DNA of 64,000 nucleotides, from positions 142,546,064 to 142,610,063 of the forward strand of contig CM040126.1 of the NCBI GenBank assembly GCA_022559845.1, read 5' to 3'. The notes under the pieces were generated by a model, which saw only the letters and a list, made by a program, of their open reading frames with translations, did not search any database and was not told the DNA's origin. Below, piece after piece: positions 58,938 to 64,000 of the stretch (the stretch's first letter is position 1; the number at the start of each line of letters is the position of its first letter). The DNA comes from Amorphophallus konjac. Taxonomy: Eukaryota; Streptophyta; Magnoliopsida; Alismatales; Araceae. The position numbers and the translations under genes are program-made.

Positions 58938-60433
58938 TTACATCTTTAGGTGTCTACCGTTGAGTGGTGAGAATTGGATTTCCCCTCGATGGTTAACAAC
59001 CATGTAGGCCCCTCCTTCGTAGACCCTATGTATCACATAAGGACCCTCCCAATTAGGATTTAGCTTTCCTTTTGGGTTGGACGCCATGACTTCTCTTTTC
59101 TTGACCATGACAAGGTCACCTTTCTTAAATTCTCATCCTTTTACGAGTTTGTTGAATGCAGTGGCCATGCGGGCCTGATACATCTGGATATTCTTCTGAG
59201 CTTGGAGGCGCTTCCCTTCCAATTCAGCCAATTCTTGTAATCTTCTTTCTGCATTGGTTTGTTCGCCATGGGCCAGGTCATATTGGACAGCCACTCTGAG
59301 TGACGGGACTTCCAGCTCTAGTGGAACTACTGCCTCTGAGCCGTATACCAGTGAGTATGGCGAGCACCCTGTAGGTGTCTTGAAGACAGTGCGGTACGCC
59401 CACAGAGCTTCATACATCTTTTCTTCCCAGTCCTTCTTATTAGAACTGACGACTTTAGCCAGCAAGGTGCATAAAGTTTTATTGAAGGCTTCTGCCAATC
59501 CATTTGCCTGTGGATTGTAAGGAGTGGAAGTCCTCCATTCGATCTTATACTTTTCGGCGAGCCGATAGATCTTTTGATTTTGAAATGACTTCCATTATCA
59601 GATATTATCCGGCTGGGGATCCCAAACCGGAAGATAATGTTCTGTTTGATGAATCTGGCGACCAGTTCACCAGTCACTTCTCGTAATGCTATAGCTTCCG
59701 CCCATCGGGAGAAGTAATCTGTTATTGCCAGTATGTACTTATGTCCGGCCGATGAGGTCGGTAGTGGGCCGACTACATCAGTTCCCCATTGTGCAAACGG
59801 CCAGCTAGGGACTGTAGGGTGCAGAACGGCAGGTGGCCTTCTAGGCACAACAGCATGCTCCTGACATTTCTGGCATGACTTTGCAAACTTGCAACAGTCT
59901 TCAAACATAGTGGGCCAATAGTAGCCCAGCTTCTTGATTTCTATCTTCATCTTAGGGCCAGCTTGATGAGCACCTGCCGTCCCAGCATGTATTTCTTTCA
60001 TTGCTTGCCAAGCTTCCTCAGTAGACAGGCAGCGGAGCAAAATCTTCTTGCGTGCATCTGCCATTATTCGGAACAGAGTTCCATTTCTGAATTCATAAGA
60101 ATCTTTGATCCTTAGAAGTTTCATCTTTTCTTCTCTTTTCTGCGGCAGCTGTTGGTGTAAAAACCATTGTAGCAGGTGTTGTCTCCAATCAGATGCCTGT
60201 TCTGTACTGATCGTGGCGACTTCATTTTCTTCGGGGCAGCCTTCTAGCATGCTGGGGACTTGCCGCCGGTTTATAACAACAATGTTCAGTGTCTCATCTG
60301 GTGGGACTGCTATTGAGCTGGCTAGCTTTGCCAGTGCATCAGCTTGGACATTATGTCCACGGCCCACATGCTTGAGCTCAATATGATAGAATTTCGCCAT
60401 GAGGCGCACAGCTTTTTGGTGGTAGGGGTTCAA
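58938..60433 (-). pseudogene. pol: Tat-element integrase, broken
   Basis: The frame runs on from RNase H after a TGA at 60443. It contains the zinc site (HAGTAGAH, then CCKFAKSCQKCQ), the core with GTDVVGPLP and IISDNGSHF, and after a frameshift near 59580 the catalytic glutamate in GLAEAFNKTL (frame of 59498). A TGA at 59133-59135 interrupts the end. The same frame then continues to a natural-looking stop at 58938, with the usual C-terminal fold (KKGDLVMVKKR, NWEGPYVI). Integrase would insert the DNA copy; this copy is inactive. Confidence 0.9.
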
Positions 60434-60442
60434 CTCCGGCTT

Positions 60443-60760
60443 TCACACTTCGAACTCCCCTTGGATTTGCTTTATTATCAACATTGAATCCCCGAATACC
60501 TGAAGCATCTGGATACCCATGTTGAGGCTTATACATAGCCCGATTATCAGAGCTTCATATTCGGCTTCATTATTGGTGCAGGGCTTGTTTATAGAACAGG
60601 AAGTATGCACAACCTCCCCTTCTGGTGATCTTAGCACAATACCGGCTCCGGCCCGTATTCTGGTCTTTCCATCGGAGTCCGTCTCTGTTCTAGATGCTCC
60701 ATCAAAGAATAGCTGCCACATAGTTGACTGAGCCTGGCAGGCTTCTAGTGTCTCATCATC
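60443..60760 (-). pseudogene. pol: Tat-element second RNase H domain
   Basis: MWQLFFDGASR opens a 92-codon stretch with GAGIVLRSPEG, NNEAEYEALIIGL and VFGDSMLIIKQI, which carry the D, E and D of an RNase H of the additional type in Tat elements. The start is joined to the preceding domain by a frameshift near 60760. TGA at 60443-60445 separates it from integrase in the same frame. Confidence 0.88.
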
Positions 60761-63386
60761 GGGTAACTCAGTCCCAACATATCATTCTCTGGCACAGGAT
60801 GCTCTGCGAAGAAATCGGCCACGGCCTGTCCTTTTATTGCCCTCTGGGGTATATATGTGATATCGAATTCCATCAGAATTACTGCCCATTTGCCCAACCG
60901 GCCTTTCAGTACTGGCTGAGTCAGTATGTATTTGAGTGGATCTGCTGCAGATATCAATCTGATTTCATGTGACAGCATATAGTGCCGGAGCTTTTTAACG
61001 GCAAAGACTAGTGCCAAGCATGTCTTTTCTATATAGGTGTAGCTTTCTTCAGTTCTAATCAGCCTCCGACTCAGGTAGTATAGAGCCTGCTCTTTGCCTT
61101 CTTCATTTATCTGTGCTAGCATTGCCCCAGGGAACAGTGTGTGGCTGCAATGTACAGTATCAGGGGTCTGCCCTTAATAGGTGCCCCCAGCACCGGAGGG
61201 GTCTTGAGATATTCTTTCAGCTTCTCAAAGGCTTCCTGACAGCCATCGTCCCAGAGGAACGGTACATCTTTCATCATGAGCTTGTGAAAAGGGTGGCATC
61301 TCCCCGACAGATTTGATATGAATCGTCGGATATAGGCCAAACGCCCTTGTAGAGATCTCAGCTCGTGGAGATTCCTTGGTGGAGGGAGCTCCTGGATAGC
61401 TTTAATCTTGGATGGGTCGATCTCAATGCCCCTATGACGGACAATGAACCCAAGGAATTTTCCACTGGACACGCCGAAGGCACATTTCATAGGATTCATC
61501 TTGAGTTCATATTTGCGCAGCCTCTGGAACACTATCCTCAGGTCTTGCAGATGATCTTCTCTTCTGCTGGTTTTCACCACCAGGTCATCAATGTAGCACT
61601 CTACTTTCTTGAAGAGCAAATCATCAAAGATCTTTGTCATAGCTCTTTGATAGGTAGCGCCGGCATTCTTAAGGCCGAACGGCATTCTTTTATAATGAAA
61701 TATCCCCTTCGGGGTGCGGAATGCAGTGTGCACTCTGTCTTCTTCAGCAGTCCAGATCTGGTTGTATCCGGATGACCCATCCATGAATGACAGGGCTTCA
61801 TGGCCAGTGGTTGCATCGATCATGACTTCAGTGATCGGCACTGGGAAATCATCTTTCGGGCAAGCCTTATTCAGGTCCCTGAAATCTACACATATTCTGA
61901 TCTGCCCATTTTTCTTCTTCACGGGCACTATATTGGCCAGCCATGTAGTATACTGGTTCTCTTCAACAAAGCCCACGTCAATCAGCTTATCAACCTCTTT
62001 GTTAATCTGATTTATCAGTTCGGGGCGCATTCTCCTGGAAGGCTGCTTCACAGGGCTTGCCTCTGGGTTTATCGCCAATCGGTGCTGTGCTACATCGGAA
62101 CTCAGTCCTGGCATTTCATCATATGTCCATGCGAAGCAGTCTCGGAATTCTTTCAAAAATTGAATATACTGTTCTTTGACAGCTGGCTCCAGCAGTGCAC
62201 TGAGGAATGTCGGCCTTGGCTCATCTGCTGACCCCAGATTTACTTCTATCAGCTCATCGACGGTGGCCTGGCCTCCGTCTTCAACTTCGGGTGGGGCTTC
62301 TTGCAAATCAATAAAGCCTCCCGGGATATAATCTTCTTCATTCTCATGATTTTCTGTTTCATCATATTGGTCATCAGCGGATGCTGGTGCATCATATAGG
62401 GCCAATATTACTGGATTCTGTTCAGTCTGCCCCGAGGACGTGACTGGCTCAGCGGAAAACTTCGAAGTGGAGTCTTCCGTGCTTAGAGGCTCTTCTGATG
62501 TGGGCTCCCCTGAGAGGTCATCATTATGTAGAGCTCGGAATTCTTCTAGAATGCGCCCAAACTCCAGGCACTCCTGCAGCTCTCTGGCTGCTTGATCTTC
62601 ATCCGGGGTTCCCGTATCAAATTTCGCTTCATCCTGGAACAGATCCTCCTTGCAAGATAGATCCTCCCAGTACCAATCTCTCTTTGTCTCGTCAGGTGTC
62701 CCCGTCCCCGGCTGATTGTCTGGGACTTCATTGTCCACTACGGACTGATAAATGATTTCTTCATCTTCCGAAGGGTATTGGTCATAGTCCATCCCGGGGG
62801 AATCTTCATGCTGGTAGAAGGCAGAGATAACATCTACCTCAGCTTCATAGTATTCTTGCAGGGTATAACCCAGTCCCGGGTGCTGTGTGATCTTCCTCAG
62901 TTCTTTATTATCTCGAGGTGGATCCCATAGCTCCTTGAATGCTTTCTTCTGGGCTGCAGACTGTATCGATGGCATTTGCATCTTGGAGAACATCTGCGAA
63001 ACCCGTTGGGTAGTGTACTCCAGGCCTGTAATTGGCACCATCCGGTTTGCGGTTTCTTCAGGGACCATGCAATCTTGATCATCTTCTTCGACTGCCTCCC
63101 CGGTGTAGAATATGATAGGAGGCTCGCAGAAGCGAGGGATTTCCATAGTCTTCAGTGGCAGCACCGTCTGGTATTCTATGCTGGCTATGGGCTTGACTAG
63201 ACCCTGAGGAACTTCCACTTGTGTGTATTTTTCTTTCATTTTTTCTTCAGTATCATCTGGGTGTATGCCAGGAGGAGTGATCCGAGCAAAATCACCAGCA
63301 TAAGAGATGTGAGATACTCCATGCTTTTTAATGTAGCCTTTTGGCGGCGGCGGAGACCAGTTTCTTGTCTTCGTCGCCGACTTTTT
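60745..63386 (-). pseudogene. pol: Tat-element reverse transcriptase and first RNase H
   Basis: From 63386 a long acidic linker (about 350 residues with many E and D) leads into reverse transcriptase: DFRDLNKACPKDDFP, ALSFMDGSSGYNQI, FRTPKGIFHYKRMPFGLKNA and the catalytic YIDD. The thumb and RNase H follow, with a frameshift at about 61118 near the loop after GRPLILYIAATHCSLG. The open frame then resumes (LYYLSRRLIRTEESYTYIEK) to 60745. The sequence style is the Tat/Athila branch of gypsy elements. Confidence 0.92.
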
Positions 63387-64000
63387 CTAGCTGACCACAG
63401 CTTCTTTTCCTTTATCCTTTTGTGACACCTCAGTGTAGTAGGATGCATCGAGCATATGGCAGTCGAACACTTCGAAGGGATGTAGGTCTGCAAACACCCT
63501 TTCTTCTTTTCCTTCATGGCAGTATTTTATGCATTGGTGTAGTGTGGATGGCACTATCTGATATTCGTGCAGCCACGGTCTTCCCAGCAGGGCCTTATAC
63601 GTGGTGTCGGAGTCGATTACATAGAATCGTACCACGGTAGTGAGGTCGCCCAGTGTGAGGTTGAAATCAGCCACCCCCAGAGGTGTTTCACATTTCTGGT
63701 TGAACCCTGCAATCTTCATATCTATGACCTTGGTAAGCTGCAGGTCAAAGTAGTATTTCTGATAGATGCGATAGGGAAGGATATTTACAGCAGCCCCGGG
63801 ATCTATCAGTATCCTGCTCAGCGACTGACAGTTCAGGGAGCCCCTCATATACAGCGGTCTGTTGTGACCGGTATTTGGGATTAGCATATCATCTTCCGTG
63901 AAGGTGACCGATGGCCCAGCATTCACTTCTGCCAGGAGTGCTTCACATTGTGCCGGAGACTGCAGGGCATCCACGATTGCTTGGCGAGCTTCTTCGCTCA
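63387..64000 (-). pseudogene. pol: Tat-element protease, partial at window edge
   Basis: The frame enters from the right edge. The aspartic protease motif is ILIDPGAAVNILPY, then LLGRPWLHEYQ later on. A TAG at 63387-63389 is the only break between protease and reverse transcriptase, which share a frame, so protease and polymerase were one reading frame. Gag should lie to the right. Confidence 0.88.

Larger units (their letters stand above)
45334..64000 (-). mobile_element. Giant Tat-lineage Ty3/gypsy element, 5' part beyond window
   Basis: On the minus strand pol runs from the right edge to 58938, followed by about 9.8 kb and then the 3' LTR (49145-45334). The reverse transcriptase motifs, an additional RNase H after the polymerase and the long 3' space with an antisense gene fit the Tat lineage. 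The gag region, primer site and 5' LTR must lie right of 64000. At least 18.7 kb is inside the window, which makes it very large. Pol carries two frameshifts near domain borders, one inside integrase, and three nonsense codons. Confidence 0.88.

Noticed and set aside
59254..61775. Plus-strand frames opposite the Tat pol
   Set aside because: They are shadows of the minus-strand integrase and reverse transcriptase, whose motifs are clear.

Overview
The window is repeat-dense nuclear DNA from a flowering plant; the species cannot be told from it. The evidence is several LTR retrotransposon lineages found in plants (Ty1/copia of Sirevirus type, a Del/Tekay-like Ty3/gypsy family, an Athila-like family and a Tat-lineage family), plant primer-binding sites, a plant WPP-domain RanGAP relic, a plant mobile domain (PMD) gene and a CACTA transposon end. 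I see no tRNA, rRNA or CRISPR locus, and nothing bacterial.

Layout. (1) 217-10683 is one complete but coding-dead Sirevirus-like copia element with a perfect 5-bp target duplication (ACCTC). (2) 10689-14207 is unassigned AT-rich DNA with a possible LTR relic and a GTCGAC-rich patch. (3) 14208-15262 and 37713-37960 are the two halves of a RanGAP-like pseudogene on the minus strand, in permuted order. (4) The pseudogene is split by a nested stack. A Del/Tekay-like gypsy element (15268-37712, duplication GACCC) carries a recombined relative in its body (19701-23317, CTCGC/CTCGT) and a non-autonomous Athila-like element in its 3' LTR (26361-36385, CCTGT). The latter carries a 5'-truncated LINE in its own 5' LTR (26767-28257). 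(5) About 38400-42228 is a truncated Tat-family end on the minus strand, cut by a CACTA transposon end at 42229. (6) 43100-45333 is unassigned, with CT and CCT-rich repeats. (7) About 45334 to the right edge is the 3' LTR, downstream region and pol of a giant Tat-lineage element on the minus strand.

The most interesting part is the last element. Between its 3' LTR and pol it carries, in antisense, a five-exon PMD gene (50036-55223) that is nearly open: the introns keep phase and one small frame break remains. Next to it are long tandem arrays (55500-58910). The repeat units of these arrays fold into stem-loops whose two arms change together between units. The truncated relative at 40766-42228 has a homologous array with different arm sequences that still pair, and it lacks the PMD gene. 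Separately, three LTR families and one unassigned patch carry arrays of short palindromes, often with a GTCGAC core. In the copia element the two LTRs differ in length by exactly two palindrome-bearing units.

Apart from the PMD gene, every coding region seen is broken by stops, frameshifts or truncation. In the gypsy gag almost all in-frame stops are TAG, which fits decay of methylated CAG codons.
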